Assembly: GCA_037179515.1 (NCBI GenBank)
Contig: JAXCGZ010009472.1
Span: 57,501-121,500 of the forward strand
Length of the DNA: 64,000 nucleotides
Source: Halocaridina rubra
Taxonomy: Eukaryota > Arthropoda > Malacostraca > Decapoda > Atyidae
Reading direction: 5' to 3'
The translations under genes and the position numbers were made by a program. This document shows, piece by piece, positions 1-13,090 of the stretch; within the stretch, counting starts at the first letter, position 1; the number at the start of each line of letters is the position of its first letter. The notes under the pieces were generated by a model. It saw nothing but the letters and a program-made list of their open reading frames with translations, did not search any database and was not told the origin of the DNA.

Positions 1-1
1 C

Positions 2-63
<62 letters not shown>
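1..63. repeat. (CT)n-(CA)n microsatellite
   Basis: A pure CT tract (about 1-23) runs into a CA tract (about 24-62) and then directly into LINE copy A. The array continues off the left edge of the window. Confidence 0.97.
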
Positions 64-67
<4 letters not shown>

Positions 68-718
68 TGGCAGATTTGTCTCCAGAAATACATATAAATG
101 GCATAGTAAGGGCAGCATATGCATTCTTATCAAATGTAAGGGTAGCCTTCAGGCACATGGGCAAGGAAATGTTCAGAAATATTTATGTAACCTATGTGAG
201 GCCAAAACTGGAATATGTAGCCCCCTTTTGGAATCCGCACTTGAAAAAGCACATAGCTAAGCTTGAAAAAGTTCAAAGACATGCCACGAAACTGGTGCCA
301 GAAATACGCAATCTCAGTTATGTTGAGAGGCTGAGGGAATTAGACTTACCATCACTCGAAGCTAGAAGAGTGAGGGGGGATATGGTGACAGTCTTTAAAT
401 TCCTTCATGGTTATGATAGAGTGGATAGGGATCGATATTTTGATATGGCTGGCTCTAGAACTAGAGGTCATAGTTTGAAGCTTCGTAAGAAAACTTGTTT
501 GCAGGATGTAAGGAAATACTTTTTCAGTGTAAGAGTAGTTGATAATTGGAATTGGCTAAGCGAGGAGGTAGTTAATGCTATCTCAATCCATAGTTTTAAG
601 GACAGGTATGATAAGTATCACTAAGTATAAAATGGAAGCGATGAGGAGACGGGAAGATACGAGCTTTGGGCTCTTTCCCGTAAACACAATTAGGTAATCA
701 CAATTAGGTAATCACACA
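62..718 (+). mobile_element. LINE copy A, 5'-truncated 3' end
   Basis: This is the last part of a non-LTR retrotransposon ORF2 (open 76-624, 182 codons) plus its 3' UTR. The protein matches the C-terminus of the intact copy at 57045-59867 nearly residue for residue, including the KHIAKLEKVQRHATKLVPEI and LSYxERLRELDLPSLEARR blocks, and it ends at the same stop. The 3' UTR keeps the family hairpin (about 650-683) and two copies of the tail unit CACAATTAGGTAAT. The 5' break lies in the CA tract. It is young-looking but cannot encode endonuclease or catalytic RT. Confidence 0.93.
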
Positions 719-1447
719 CACCTGTATTTCTTATGCACTTGAAGTATAGTCATATCAAGTTTGTCAAGACGCTCATTCTCTCCAGCTTCTTTGCTTTATC
801 TGAATATTCTTCCCCGGTGAATAACTTCTTATCAAATCAATTCGTATCACTTTTTTTTTCCTGAGTGTCCTCTTGCTTTCGTAAGCACTTACTTTACGAG
901 ATTTGGATGGTGGAGTCAGAGCTTTAGCATGTGTTGCTGTTCAGTTGTTGGTTCTCTTCCGAAGGTGAGAAGGGAGGGAATAAGCCTAGAATGACAAGGC
1001 ATTTGTCACGAATCCTATTGTAAAGTGACTTTCTTATGTGATTAAAGAGTACTTGTATATTACTCAGAGCTGGACACGTTTCCTTATGATTATTCATAGG
1101 GAAGGTTGTATCATTATCATCATCTAACCATATCCTCTTGGACTTCGGCAATTATAGATCATCAGCTGTCCCTCTCTTTTTTTTTCTGCAACAACTATGC
1201 AGGCATAAGATATCCTCCAGCCACTCTCGTCATACCATCCATATATTTATCTCAAGATTACATAAAGAGACTATCGGAACTGGAGAGCTTATGAACAGAT
1301 AAAAGAGGAGGAATTGGCACCAATAGCTTCGTAAAATGCTAGACGGAGGGGAGTTATGATGTCAATTAAGAGAGGGAAGTCTTAAATGAGAGAAAAATGA
1401 TCTGATGATGTACCCAGTTTACATAATCTTGGTATACCAGAAAAGAT
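719..1447. other. Unassigned interval
   Basis: I see no gene, RNA or recognisable repeat here. Short ORFs at 924-1151 and 1106-1294 have no recognisable composition or motif and overlap each other on opposite strands. Confidence 0.5.
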
Positions 1448-1885
1448 AAGGTGCGTCCACACCGGCAACAAAACATATCTACAACAAAATTGACAACTTT
1501 GGACGCAACAATGTTTGTGTTGCTACTGATACGATGGCGTCGATATGTTGGTATTGCTCTGTAAGTGATATGTTGGTACTACTGGTGTCTGTAGATGTCG
1601 ACTTCGATGTTTAGGTCAATGTTTACAACTTGTTTCCGACTGCATGTTGCGGGTGTGGACGCAGCTTAAAGGTGCGTCCACACCCGCAACATGCAGTCGG
1701 AAACAAGTTGTATACATTGACCTAAATATCGCAGTCGACATCTACAGACACCAGTACCAAAATATCATTTACAGTGCAATGCCAACATATCGACACCATC
1801 GTATCAGTAGCAACACAAACATTGTTGAGTCCATTGTTGTCAATATTGTTGTTGATATGTTTTCTTGCCGGTGTGGACGTACCTT
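1448..1885. repeat. Foldback (MITE-like) element of two inverted arms
   Basis: Two arms, 1448-1667 and 1669-1885, are near-perfect reverse complements. The outer ends read AAGGTGCGTCCACACCGG and CCGGTGTGGACGTACCTT. The centre reads GGGTGTGGACGCAGCTTAAAGGTGCGTCCACACCC when split across 1650-1687. Each arm also starts and ends with the same roughly 16-bp inverted terminal motif, so the element looks like two copies of one small TIR element joined head to head through TTAA. No transposase is encoded. The superfamily is not assigned. Confidence 0.85.
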
Positions 1886-3275
<1,390 letters not shown>

Positions 3276-5561
3276 GTAATTACTTAACTGTAATTTCCTA
3301 GTTACGCTTACAGGAAAGAGCCATATGCTCTCCCAAGATTACAGCAACTTTTCAAATATAATGCATAACGCCACCGATTCTTAAGCAGTAAAGGGATATG
3401 TCATCAGGACATCTTAACTCCCTCAGCGCTTAGCACACCTTTGTAGCTGAAAAGATAATGTTTTCTAATACCAGCCTCTGATCTCTTATCTCTGCAATCT
3501 GAGGGGGTGGAGTATATTCTACTGTAAATACTGACTGGAACTCCTTGTACAGGTCTTTGCAGATCTCTTCGTCTGTCTCAATAATGCTTCCATCTGCTCT
3601 CTTTAGCTTTAAAACTTGTTCTTTGACCTTTAGTTTTCTTCTGATAAAACTGTGGAAAATATTTGAATTTTCTTTAGCTAATATCCCTCTCATAATCCCT
3701 TTCTGCCTCTCTTCATTTACTTATGTAATAATTTCTTACTCCTTTATAAGTCTGCCATGCATTTATACTTTTTCTCTTCTTATACTTATTCCAGCATTTG
3801 TCTCTCTTCTCCTTAGCTCTCTTACACTCATTATTGGACCATTTCTCTCCGGTATGAATAACTTCTATTTTGGTGGATGGTTTACTAAAAGTGTCTATCT
3901 TCCCTTATTCCTCACAAATGATTTTTTATATCTCTTGTATAGAAGTGTTGTTGAATAAGATCATCCAGTAAATAACTGCAAAAAAAATAATTGATTTTTC
4001 TTTTTGTAACCTCCTTATCGATAGTTCCTCCTAGTGTCCTTCTCAGTGCCCCCTACTGAAGTAGAATAACTTTTTCCAACTGGTGGTTCATACTCATTTT
4101 TGTCAATATCCAACACATTATCTGTGAATACTAATTGAGCAATGATGGCTCATCCCCACCTTTGGCCCTCGTTGGTTCCAGTACATTTTGGTGTAGGAAT
4201 TTCCTTATACACAAACTAGGAATCTTGGACCAGAAAATAATTTCTCCACTGTGCGGGTCGAGATTTGTCCAGTCTATCTCTCTGTGATTAAAATCTCCTA
4301 TAATCAAAGTCCTACACTTTCTCTTTGGCCCGATGTTATCATCTGAGTTTGTAACTTCAGTAGTACCTATATAGATTTTCTCATTAATCTCTAGTCTTTG
4401 TCGATTCCCTCTTGGGTTATATACAACAGCTATTACAATACTCTCAGAACCAGTATTTTTGTGAGCAACAAAAGTTCGTTGAACTTATTTTCTCTAACAA
4501 AATTTATTTCTTCAGCCTGAAGCCTTTCAGTTATAAGCAATGCTATCCCTCCAGCAGTCCTCTCAAATCTTTCAACTCATAATATCCTGAATCCCTTAGG
4601 AAAAGCTGTGACACTATTTATATCCTCACTTAACTTAGTCTCTGTAACCGCTACTATATCTGCCATACTGTTGTAAATCCTATCCTTTAATTCAACTGCC
4701 TTACCAATATCCCCATCAGCATTTGTGTACAGCAGTCTTAATAAGGCTGCATCCCCTGATTTCCTAGCATTATCTTCTTTATCACCCCTTTGGCTGGAAG
4801 AACCCTGAAATATGTTTTTTTCTAAATTCTTTCCTTCATTTACCCTTTCAGCTTCTGCTGGCTAGTACAGTGGTAACGCGCTGGCTTCTTATTCACGAGG
4901 TCGAAAGATCGGTTCCCGTCTAAGACCGAGAGTTTAAGCTGTTTACTGGCAGGAACTGCTGTGGTTGGACACCACAGTGGGGGGTTGGGGCTTGCCCTGG
5001 CTGACGAATACCCATTGTATTGAAATGGAAATAAAGTTTGTTTTGTTTGTTCATGTGTTCTGTGTGGTGTAATGAACATAGTACTGAAATCTTGAAGGTC
5101 TTTTGGGTTTTTTGCCCTCATCAATATTTCTATAACGTGTCCCCTTTCTCAAAGCTACTTTCATCATTCTCTGCTTTCCCTCCCAAGATTCTATACCAAT
5201 TCAATGACTGCTTACAATATTTTTTGGACCACATGCCACTTCAAGCTTCCATATCAGGTCTAAAACCGTAGCTTCATTATGTTCTAATATCCTCTGCCAT
5301 GTTGACTACTAAGATTTACTTTTTATCAAGTGTCTGTTTGGTCAGTGGATTTGCCCTTTTATTCACATCTTTCATTTTTTTTTAATTACTGTATCTTTGT
5401 AGTCAACTGTATTTACATTCTCCTGTGACACCTCCCTCACTGTCACTTTATTGCCACATTTTTCTTCACTGCATCTGCAAAAGACCTTGTTATGCCCTCA
5501 TGTTCAGTATTCAGCTACTGAAAATCTCTTGTAAACTGTTCGATGTTTACCTTTATCTGGA

Positions 5562-5562
<1 letters not shown>
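3276..5562 (-). mobile_element. LINE copy B, degenerate, RT core deleted
   Basis: Read on the - strand this copy runs from ORF1 (about 5562) through the endonuclease region (about 4750-3800) and the linker before the RT (open 3693-3430, with the FHSFIRRKLKVKEQVLKLKR block). It then jumps at about 3340 directly to the 3' UTR hairpin and tail. The RT catalytic domain and the C-terminal third are missing, while both flanking parts are collinear with copy O. Many stops and indels mark it as old. A tRNA-like SINE sits inside it at about 4853-5050. Confidence 0.85.
4853..5050 (+). mobile_element. tRNA-derived SINE nested in LINE copy B
   Basis: The element interrupts the ORF1/ORF2 junction of LINE B, whose homology resumes at about 5045. 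It begins with a tRNA-like head: TGGCTAGTACAGTGG fits a pol III A box, and GATCGGTTCCCG about 40 nt on resembles a B box. A body follows with the short hairpin GTGGTTGGACACCAC and an AT-rich end AATGGAAATAAAG. Because the host LINE is degenerate, the SINE inserted into an already resident copy or has aged with it. Confidence 0.65.
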
Positions 5563-5627
<65 letters not shown>

Positions 5628-5688
5628 TGACTGTCTGTCTGTCTGTCTATCTCTTCATGTCTGATCGTATGTGCATATAAATAATTTT

Positions 5689-5784
<96 letters not shown>
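5563..5784. repeat. (GT)n, (CTGT)n and (CT)n microsatellites
   Basis: A GT array (about 5567-5626), a short CTGT array (5627-5650) and a long CT array (about 5694-5783) lie directly at the 5' break of LINE copy B. Confidence 0.96.
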
Positions 5785-5786
<2 letters not shown>

Positions 5787-6007
5787 GGATAAGTTTTGAT
5801 TAGTTAGTGTATGACTGATCAAACTTGCAAACATTGTGGGGGGTGGGTACGTGCATCGCTGTTACTAGAAACCGTTATTTTATGTTATTGTTCAATTCAA
5901 CTCTGTTTGAATAGTAAATTCTTTGTTTTTATTTAATCTGAAAAAACTTTTCAGCCATTTTATTTCTGGGGGAGAGAGCAACACTATTATGTATTTACGT
6001 CATTATG

Positions 6008-6275
6008 CTTAGGGGAGAGAGCTTTATACTCGTATCTCCCCGTTTCCTGGCCGGTTTCATTTATTGCTCACTGAGATTTATCATGTTTGTCCTTTAAGCT
6101 ATGCATGCCTGTAGCATCTTCCATTTCCTAACTAGAAAATTCCAATTATCGACTATTCTTACACTAAAAAGAAAAAAAAATCCTTACATCCTGCAAAGTT
6201 TCTTACGAACCATCAAATGATGACCTCTAGATCTAGAGAGCCGTCCATATCAGAGATTCGTTCCCACTAAGCTCT
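6008..6275 (-). mobile_element. LINE copy C, short 3' remnant
   Basis: On the - strand this is the terminal ORF2 segment and 3' UTR of the LINE family: the hairpin GGGGAGAGAGC...GTATCTCCCC at about 6010-6043, then the reverse complement of the VVDNWN and RKYFFSVR coding blocks with many changes. It ends abruptly at about 6275. It is an old 5'-truncated copy. Confidence 0.75.
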
Positions 6276-6939
6276 GAAGAAGAAGAAGAAAATGCCATAA
6301 AGAAATTGTTTTAAGTCCTCGTTTTCCTACATTCTGTATTCACTCATCGTAGGCTATACTGTTCAGGGTGTACGTTTTAGAGTCGTTTTGGTCGAATGCT
6401 ATTTTGAAAGAATTTATTTAAAAAGCGATGATTCACAGCATCAGTTTAGGATTACAGGATACGTAGAAAGGGACGGTATAGAGGGATATCTCCCCAGAGT
6501 AGTGTTATGCATCTTGATTCTTCTACTGATTTAATGTGTGCAGGAACACCCGGCGTGGTGAGCTCATGGGTACTTCAGTTTGTCAAAAGATTTTTTTTTT
6601 TTATTAGTGTGACACCGGGACGGGAAAAGGAAATTGCCCTCATCGGGTCCGGGCACCAAAGAAAACGAGAGAGAAATAAAAAGTAACTAATTTACTTTAC
6701 TAATTCCTTCAGTAGGTACACGCGATCATACTTTACCGTATGGCTTTATACAAAAAGATAATAAATGTATTTATTTTGAGGTCACTGACCTGGAAAAATC
6801 ATACGATTATTGTTTCATTGCCAGATCTGACTCATGTTTATAAATATTTTATTCATAAATTATTTCGTTAGTTTATAACAGGCCTTTTAGCAGCTGCTTA
6901 CTATAGTGTATGGTGTGGAATTCGCTGTTATCTAAAACA
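6276..6939. other. Mostly unassigned; contains a poly-A retroposon end
   Basis: There is no gene. At about 6590-6665 the - strand carries the 3' end of a small retroposon, with the phrase GACCCGATGAGGGC followed by CCGTCCCGGTGTCACAC and an A-rich tail. Related copies lie at 22735-22800 and 48672-48750. Confidence 0.6.
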
Positions 6940-6940
6940 T

Positions 6941-6983
<43 letters not shown>

Positions 6984-7269
6984 AACCGGTAAGGCAGGAG
7001 AATGAAAGGATAGGATGCTGAGCAGTTAGGCAGATTTAATAGCAATTACAAAAATAAACTTAAATGAATATGATACAGTGTTACAATTTTCCAAAGGTGA
7101 AAATCCATTTGTGTAACCAAGAACTTTACAATTGTATTACCAATAAAGGCGTTAAAGAGCAGCAGCAGCAGCAGCAGAAGTAGTAGTAGGAGTAGGAGTA
7201 GTAGTAATAGTAGTAGGAGTAATAGAATTAGTAGTAATAATAGTAGGAGCAGCAGTTTTTATAGTTTTT

Positions 7270-7343
<74 letters not shown>

Positions 7344-7379
7344 TGTAATAATAATTGTAATAATAATATTAATTATAAA

Positions 7380-7421
<42 letters not shown>

Positions 7422-7480
7422 TAATAATAATAATAGTAGTAATAGGAGTAGTAATAGTAGTAGTAACGACGCCAAACATT
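6940..7480. repeat. T42 tract and (AGC/TAG/TAA)n triplet arrays
   Basis: An uninterrupted T run occupies about 6940-6981. From 7157 to about 7470 there is a mixed trinucleotide array that drifts from AGC through AGT/AGG to TAA and back to TAG. The poly-Leu/poly-Ile ORF here is a repeat artefact. Confidence 0.95.
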
Positions 7481-7812
7481 TTTAGTAATATTAATAGTGG
7501 TTTTTCTTAAAATATGAGTTATTGTTTAAACAAATAAAAAGGAAAGATTTTTTGCAGTATAATTCTTGAGCATATACATTTTTATCGCAAACGGTCGACG
7601 GTATTTATCGCCACTTTTACGATACGAGGCTTTCGGAAGTATTTGAGAGAGCTTAAACGAAACTAGTTATTAAAATAAAAAAAAAGTAGATTTTATTATA
7701 TTTTTCGATAACTTTCACGGAATTACTCTGTGCATAGAATATATATCTTTCATGATATATACCTTATATAATTTGAAATAATATGGCTGGAATTGTCCTG
7801 GTTTATAAGGAC
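7481..7812. other. Unassigned interval
   Basis: AT-rich, with no motif or gene that I recognise. Confidence 0.5.
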
Positions 7813-8060
<248 letters not shown>

Positions 8061-8206
8061 TCTTGGAGAGAAACCAACATTACTGAGTAACTGCTATAAT
8101 AGGAATGAATGCATTCTATCTGAATGCCTTTTTGATCATATTGTTTCTCCCAACCTCACTCGTGGCTTCGTTTTCGCATTTAATTCAAACTCTAATCTAA
8201 TTAAGG

Positions 8207-8333
8207 ACCAGCAATAATTAAATAAGCACATTACCATATGTGAAATCATTATTCACATTTTACCCTGACCGGGACTCGAACCTAGGACACATAATAATGA
8301 CTGCGCCAAGGCACTACTAACTACACCACAGAA
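8207..8333 (-). mobile_element. tRNA-derived SINE, family S, copy 2
   Basis: On the - strand the unit has the same head, the B box GGTTCGAGTCCC and the tail GGTCAGGGTAAAATG. It continues into CATATGGTAATGTGCTTATTT, which matches the sequence following copy 3 at 21551-21570. The head side abuts a TA microsatellite. Confidence 0.75.
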
Positions 8334-8334
8334 G

Positions 8335-8944
<610 letters not shown>

Positions 8945-9074
8945 ACCATATGTATTTTTGTTCGCATGTCCTTGCCATTATGTGATTGTGTGTGTGTGTG
9001 ATTACCTAATTGTGTTTACGGGAAAGAGCCCAAAGCTCGTATCTTCCCGTCTCCTCATCGGTTCCATTTTATAC

Positions 9075-11896
9075 TTAGTGATACTTATCATACCTGTCCT
9101 TAAAACTATGGATTGAGATAGCATTAACTACCTCCTCGCTTAGCCAATTCCAATTATCAACTACTCTTACACTGAAAAAGTATTTCCTTACATCCTGCGA
9201 AGAAGTTTTCTTACGAAGCTTCAAACTATGACCTCTAGTTCTAGAGCCGGCCATATCAAAATATCGATCCCTATCCACTCTATCATAACCATGAAGGAAT
9301 TTAAAGACTGTCACCATATCCCCCCTCACTCTTCTAGCTTCGAGTGATGGTAAGTCTAATTCCCTCAGTCTCTCATCATAACTGAGATTGCGTATTTCTG
9401 GCACCAGTTTCGTGGCATGTCTTTGAACTTTTTCAAGCTTAGCTATGTGCTTTTTCAAGTGCGGATTCCAAAAGGGGGCTGCATATTCGAGTTTTGGCCT
9501 CACATAGGTTACATAAATATTTCTGAACATTTCCTTGTCCATGTGCCTGAAGGCTACCCTTACATTTGATAAGAATGCATATGCTGCCCTTACTATGCCA
9601 TTTATATGTATTTCTGGAGACAAATCTGCCAGTATGTTTACTCCTAGATCTCTCTCATTTTCTGTCTCTTGAAGTTGTACTCCAGCCACCGAGTAGTCAA
9701 GCTTGGGCCTTCTTGCACTTGTACCCATTCTCATTACCTTACATTTTGAAGTATTGAATTTCATTAGCCACTTTTCTGACCACTCATGCAGATTATTTAG
9801 ATCCTCCTGAAGTTCTCTACCATTGTTCTCGTTTTTTACTTTCTTCACAATCTTTGCATCATCTGCAAACATATTCATGAATGAATTTACACACTCTGGT
9901 AGGTCATTTACATTTACAAGGAACAAAAGTGGCCCTAAAACTGAACCCTGTGGAACTCCACTACTAACTCTTCTCCATTCAGACACTGAGTGTCTTACTC
10001 TAACCCTCTGTTCCCTTCCTTCTAAGTAAGTTTTTATCCATTCCAAAACATTTCCACCTATTCTAGCCATTGATTGCAGCTTCCTAATAAGTCTCCCATG
10101 TGGAACAGTGTCAAACGCTTTCTGGAAGTCTAGGAATATGCAATCTGCCCAACCCTCTCTTTCCTCTAAGATTTGGCTTACCTCATCATAAAATTCTAAT
10201 AAGTTTGTTACTGTTGATCTACCTTCTCTGAAGCCATGTTGCCTCACTGACAAAAAGTTGAAGGATTCCAAGTGAAGAGAGATATGTTTCCTTAGTAGTT
10301 TCTCCATAACTTTGCAAACTATGCTGGTCAAGGAAACAGGTCTATAGTTCAGAGCCGTATCCCTCCTTCCCTTTTTGAAGATAGGTATCACATTTGCTTG
10401 TTTCCAGCATCTTGGAATCTCCCCCGACTCCAGTGACTCCTTAAATATGATACTTAGTGCCACTGATATTGTGTTTGCGCATTTTTTAAGCACATGAGGG
10501 GATATGTCATCGGGACCTGTAGCTTTATGAACATCTAAATCCATCAGCGCTTTGCATACCTCTGTGGCTGTAAGGTTGATGTTCTCTAATACCGGCCCTT
10601 GAGCTTCTGTCACTGCAATCTGAGGGGGTGGAGTATTTTCTATTGTAAATACTGACTGAAACTCCTTGTTCAATTCTTTGCAGATCTCTTCATCCGTCTC
10701 AGTGATGCTTCCATCCGCTCTCTTTAGCCTTAAAACCTGTTCTTTTACCTTCAGTTTTCCTCTGATAAAGATGTGGAAAAGCTTGGGATTTTCCTTAGCC
10801 TTCCTGGTGATGTCCCTCTCATAATCTCTCTCTGCCTCTCTCCTTTTACTTAGGTAGTCATTTCTTGCTCTTTTGTAGGTTTGCCAGGCATTTATGTTTT
10901 TCTCCTCCTATACCTTTTCCAGCATTTGTCTCTCCACTCCTTAGCTCTTTTACACCCATTATCGAACCATTTCTCTCTGGCATGAATTACACCTACTTTG
11001 GTGACAGGTATGCAGCAATCTACTATCTTCCCATATTTCTCACAAAAGATGTCATACATTTCTTGTACAGATTTGTTGTAAAATAAGGTTCTCCAGTCAA
11101 GAACTGCAAAAAGCTCATTCATTTTGATGTAATCTCCTTTCGGATAGTTCCTCCTCATGTCCTCAGTGCCTCTACTCTCAGGAAGAATATCTTCAATGAT
11201 ATACTCCATCAACAACACACAGTGGTCACTCTTTCCAATTGGTGGTTCATACTCAATTTTTTCAATATCCAACACATTATCTGTGAACACTAGATCAAGT
11301 AGTGATGGCTCATCCCCACCCCTGGCCCTTGTTGGTTCCATTACATGTTGGTGTAGGAAATTCCCTTGTACGCAATCTAGGAATCTTGCCCCGAATGAGT
11401 CCTCACCACTGTGTGGGTCAAGATTTATCCAATCTATCTCTTTATGATTAAAGTCTCCCATAATCAAAATCCTACATTTTTTTTCCCGTGCCATGTTAAC
11501 AACTGAGTTTATGACTTCAATAGTACCTATATGACTTTCCTCATAAACTTCAAGCCTATTTTGGTTCCTTGGTGGGTTGTATACAACAGTTATTATCATG
11601 CTCTCTGACCCAGTATTTATGCGAGCAACAAGAAATTCCTTGAACTCACTTTCTATAGCCAAGTTTATTTCTTCGACTTGAATCCTTTCACTTATGAGCA
11701 GTGCTATCCCTCCACCAGTCCTCTCAGATCTTTCAACCCTTAGTATTCTGAAACCCTTAGGAAAAACTGTGACACTGTTTATGTCCTCACTCAACTTAGT
11801 CTCTGTAATTGCTACTATATCTGCCTTACTGTTGTGAATCCTATCTTTTAATTCTACTGCCTTACCAGCTAATCCATCAGCATTTGTGTATAACAA
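9075..11896 (-). pseudogene. LINE D ORF2: endonuclease-RT with one frameshift
   Basis: The endonuclease half is open at 11896-10892 (334 codons) and shows the apurinic-endonuclease-type signature: NADGL near the start, ITETK, GDFNHKEID and SDHCVLL. The RT half is open from about 10890 to 9075 and carries HGFREGRST, FLDFQKAFDTVPHG, SGVPQGSVLGP and FADDAKIV. The two halves are separated only by loss of one A in an A-run at about 10896-10901 (five A here, six in copy O), which puts a stop after the RRRK block. Without that change the frame would match copy O's 940 codons. ORF2 again starts without an ATG. Confidence 0.92.
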
Positions 11897-11898
11897 TC

Positions 11899-12205
11899 TT
11901 AATGAGGCCCCATCCCCTGATCTTCTGTCATTATCTTCTTTATCTCCCCTTTGTCTGGAAGAACTCTGTAATGAAAATTTTTCTTCTCTTCTTCATTTCT
12001 TTCATCATTTAACCTTCTTGCCTCTTGCAACAAGTTTTTGATCTTTCCCATCTCTTCCTGTGTTCTGTATTGTTCTTTGAATTCTTGAAGGTCTTTTAGA
12101 CTTTTTTTTCTCAACAATATTTCCCTACATGTTTCCCCTCTCTCAAGGGTTACTTTTGTTGGTCTCGGCTTTCCTTCCCTCGAATATTTACCTAGTTGGT
12201 GTATG
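11899..12205 (-). pseudogene. LINE D ORF1 C-terminal fragment
   Basis: The codons match the last third of ORF1 in copy O (HQLGKYSREGKPRPTKV through PDKGEIKKIM). The FKE-QYRTQEE region lacks a few codons present in copy O. The upstream codons open to 12258 belong to copy E and are not part of ORF1. The AAATTTT heptamer discussed for copy O is present here too, at about 11974-11980. Confidence 0.85.
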
Positions 12206-13090
12206 CTTACGGAAAAGAGCCCCTTGCTCGTAACTCCCAGTCTCCTACTTGGTTCCATTTTTGTACTTAGTGTTACTTATCATACTTGTCCTAAGAACTA
12301 TTGATTGCATTAGTATTAACTACCTCCCAGTTTGGCGTATTCCAATCATCAACTACTTTTACACTAAAAAAGGTTTTCGTACGAAGCTTCAAACTATGAC
12401 CTCTGGTTCAAGTGCCAGCCATATCAAAATTTCGCTCCCTACCTACTCTGTCATAACTATGAAGGAAATTAAAAGCCCTCTCCATATCCTCTCCCATTCC
12501 TCTAGCTTCGAGTGATAGCAAGTTTAATTCCCTCAGCCTCTCCTCATAACTGAGAATGTGTATTTCTGGCACCAGTTATGTGTCATGTCTTCAAACTTTT
12601 TCTAGCTTAACTACGTACTTTTTTAAGTGTGGATTCCAATAGGGGGCTGCACATTCAAGCTTTAACCTCACATAGGTTACATAAATATTTCTGAACATTT
12701 CCTTGTCCATGTGTCTAAAGGTTACCCTTATTTGCTAAGAGAGCATATGCTGCCCTTACAAAGCCATTTATTTGCATTTCTAAAGAAAAATCTATTAGTA
12801 TGTTTACTCCTGGATATCTCTCATTTTCTGTCTCCTGAGTTCTGCTGATGTATTGAGGATTCAAGCTTGGGCCGTTTTACACTTGTGCCCATTCTCATTA
12901 CCTTACATTTTGAAGTATTGAATATTTGACCACTCATGCAAACTATTTAGGTCTTCCTGAAGTTGTCTACCATTGTCCTTATTTCTTACTTTCTTTACAA
13001 CCTTTGCATCATGTGCAAACATATTCATGAATGAATTTACAGACTGGTAATTCATTTACATTTACAAAGAGCAAAAGTGGCCCTATAATA
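12205..13090 (-). mobile_element. LINE copy E, 5'-truncated
   Basis: The 3' UTR hairpin (GCTTACGGAAAAGAGC near 12205) is followed on the - strand by the C-terminal part of ORF2 up to the GPLLF motif of the RT. Numerous stops are present. Its truncated end meets copy F head to head at about 13090. Confidence 0.85.

Larger units (their letters stand above)
8987..12205 (-). mobile_element. LINE copy D, near full length, recently inactivated
   Basis: This copy is collinear with copy O from the ORF1 RRM-like region through ORF2 to the 3' UTR hairpin (about 9018-9048) and tail. The tail meets a GT array at 8987-9000. It is 5'-truncated at about 12205, exactly where the 3' UTR of copy E begins, so D and E lie end to end in the same orientation. 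Divergence from copy O is low. Confidence 0.93.

Noticed and set aside
7152..7475. Poly-Leu/poly-Ile ORF
   Set aside because: Translation of a trinucleotide microsatellite.
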